Source: Desulfobacteraceae bacterium UBA5623 (GTDB lineage: Bacteria > Desulfobacterota > DSM-4660 > Desulfatiglandales > Desulfatiglandaceae). From it: a stretch of 6,662 nucleotides of DNA. The position numbers and the translations under genes were made by a program. The notes beneath the pieces are model-generated. The model had not been told where the DNA came from. It made no database searches and worked only from the letters and a program-made list of their open reading frames with translations. The stretch spans positions 454 to 7,115 of the forward strand of contig DIKH01000015.1 in assembly GCA_002424495.1 (NCBI GenBank), given 5' to 3'. Positions 5,631-6,662 of this stretch are shown piece by piece; positions within the stretch are counted from its first letter, which is position 1; each line of letters starts with the position of its first letter.

Positions 5631-6662
5631 TGGATCAGGATCTGCAACATGCCTTTGTCGCAGGCTACGAACGTCTGGCACCGTGGGCAGAGCTCCTCGA
5701 CAGGATTAATGTCTTTCCGGTTGCTGACTCTGATACCGGCTCCAATATGAGGATAAGCCTTGCACCCCTTCGGCAGTTTGACTGCGACAGCGCCCGTGTC
5801 ATGGAACAGCTCCTTGCTTCCGCCACAGGCAATTCCGGGAACATTGCAGCACGCTTTTTTACAGGATTACTCGCAGCGGAGTCTTCCAGCTATTTACTCC
5901 ATGCAGCCAAGGCCGGGAGGGACTTTGCGTGGCAGGCGATCGGAGATCCTAAGCCTGGCACCATGCTCACGGTTTTCGATGAATTCGCAAAAGGCATTGA
6001 AAGTTGGTCTATTGACGATAAGATCAAATCCGTTACCGCTATTATAGCCCGGCTTAAAAAGGCGGTATTCGCTACAACTGAATTGCTTCCGGAACTTAAG
6101 ATGGCGGGGGTTGTTGACGCAGGGGCCTTAGGGATGTTTATTTATCTGGAGGGCTTTTTAACGTGCCTTGCCGGTCAGAGGCAATCCTTTATACCGATCA
6201 CTGAAGCCTTCAAGGGAAGACTTTTGGTCTCTCCATCATATCGGCCGGAATCAGTAAACAGTTTTTGCGTGGACACACTCCTTCGTGTGGCCGGTCAACA
6301 GGATGATGTCGTTAAACATCTCTCAACATACGGACAGAGCGTGGTCGCTGTCGCGGACAGATCCTGCCTGAAGATCCATCTCCATACTGATAATCCCAAG
6401 GCCCTGCGGCAACAACTCCAGTCACTTGGAGACATTGTTCAATGGTCGGATGATGATATCGGCAAACAGGTTGTTAAATATTCACCCCAACGGCCTTTTG
6501 AACAGCCGATTCATATCATGACTGACGCTGCTGGCTCTGTTAGTCGTGAAACCGCCCGCAGTCTCGGTATTACGCTCCTTGACAGTTATATTATTGCCGG
6601 TGAAAAATCCCTGCCTGAGACCCTTGTCAACCCTTCTGAACTCTATTCTCTGATGAGAAAGG
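5630..6662 (+). CDS. DhaL/FakA-type kinase fused to DegV (FakB-like) domain, partial
   Basis: The gene is open to the window edge, with 344 residues visible and no stop. The N-terminal DhaL-type kinase domain shows NVFPVADSDTGSNM at 27-40, matching NVFPVPDGDTGTNM of fatty acid kinase FakA. Asp33 and Asp35 are the expected Mg-ATP ligands. A GNSG segment and KPGTMLTV follow, the latter like the family's EGTxLTV. The middle domain carries CLKIHLHTDNP; Cys213, His250 and His252 match the Cys/His/His zinc site I recall from FakA. From about residue 294 a DegV domain begins (IHIMTDAAGSVSRETARSLGI), which in FakB proteins holds the fatty acid. Together they suggest a one-chain fatty acid kinase making acyl-phosphate from ATP and a free acid. 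Usual TDS(T/A)AD is here TDAAGS, so ligand choice may differ. It starts in the stop codon of the thioesterase gene. Confidence 0.82.
   Translation, partial: MDQDLQHAFVAGYERLAPWAELLDRINVFPVADSDTGSNMRISLAPLRQFDCDSARVMEQLLASATGNSGNIAARFFTGLLAAESSSYLLHAAKAGRDFAWQAIGDPKPGTMLTVFDEFAKGIESWSIDDKIKSVTAIIARLKKAVFATTELLPELKMAGVVDAGALGMFIYLEGFLTCLAGQRQSFIPITEAFKGRLLVSPSYRPESVNSFCVDTLLRVAGQQDDVVKHLSTYGQSVVAVADRSCLKIHLHTDNPKALRQQLQSLGDIVQWSDDDIGKQVVKYSPQRPFEQPIHIMTDAAGSVSRETARSLGITLLDSYIIAGEKSLPETLVNPSELYSLMRK

Noticed and set aside
5760..6047. 95-codon + strand frame inside the kinase gene
   Set aside because: It is an out-of-frame shadow; the frame from 5630 carries the DhaL, middle-domain and DegV motifs continuously.

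Overview
The window comes from a Gram-negative bacterium with roughly balanced base composition. The best guess is a member of the Desulfobacterota (former Deltaproteobacteria). This rests on family resemblance only: a small arginine-pair repeat protein of a kind I associate with that group, a zinc-type ABC ATPase with the CPVDLVAHGVPHRV tail, a B12-binding/radical SAM protein, and a kinase-DegV fusion. No rRNA, tRNA, CRISPR array or insertion sequence is visible. Every recognised gene is on the + strand.

Layout. (1) 9-305: a small Arg-Arg repeat protein, followed by a possible terminator hairpin at 387-423. (2) 306-712: about 400 bases without a convincing gene, holding the hairpin, a run of ten C, short direct repeats and a candidate promoter/operator just before the next gene. 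(3) 713-2291: a two-gene ABC transporter for zinc or a related metal (ATPase, then ABC-3 permease), with 1 base between the genes. No substrate-binding protein gene and no Zur regulator are present. (4) 2335-3774: a B12-binding-domain radical SAM enzyme carrying a run of nine G near its 3' end. (5) 3801-5192, 5208-5630 and 5630 to the window edge: an acyl-activating (AMP-forming) ligase, a hot-dog (4HBT) thioesterase, and a DhaL/FakA-type kinase fused to a DegV (FakB-like) fatty-acid-binding domain. The last gene runs off the window.

The last three genes are tightly packed (15-base gap, then a 1-base stop/start overlap) and read as one acyl-chain operon, possibly including the radical SAM gene 26 bases upstream. 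The ligase would make acyl-AMP and an acyl-thioester, the thioesterase would release free acid, and the kinase fusion would make acyl-phosphate. So three separate ways of moving an acyl group between free and activated forms sit side by side. The compact ligase plus small thioesterase recalls the start of aryl-polyene or other specialised lipid/polyketide clusters. If that is right, ketosynthase, acyl carrier protein, dehydratase or acyltransferase genes should follow beyond base 6662; this is inference. The metal transporter upstream is probably a separate unit, although no terminator is seen between it and the radical SAM gene.
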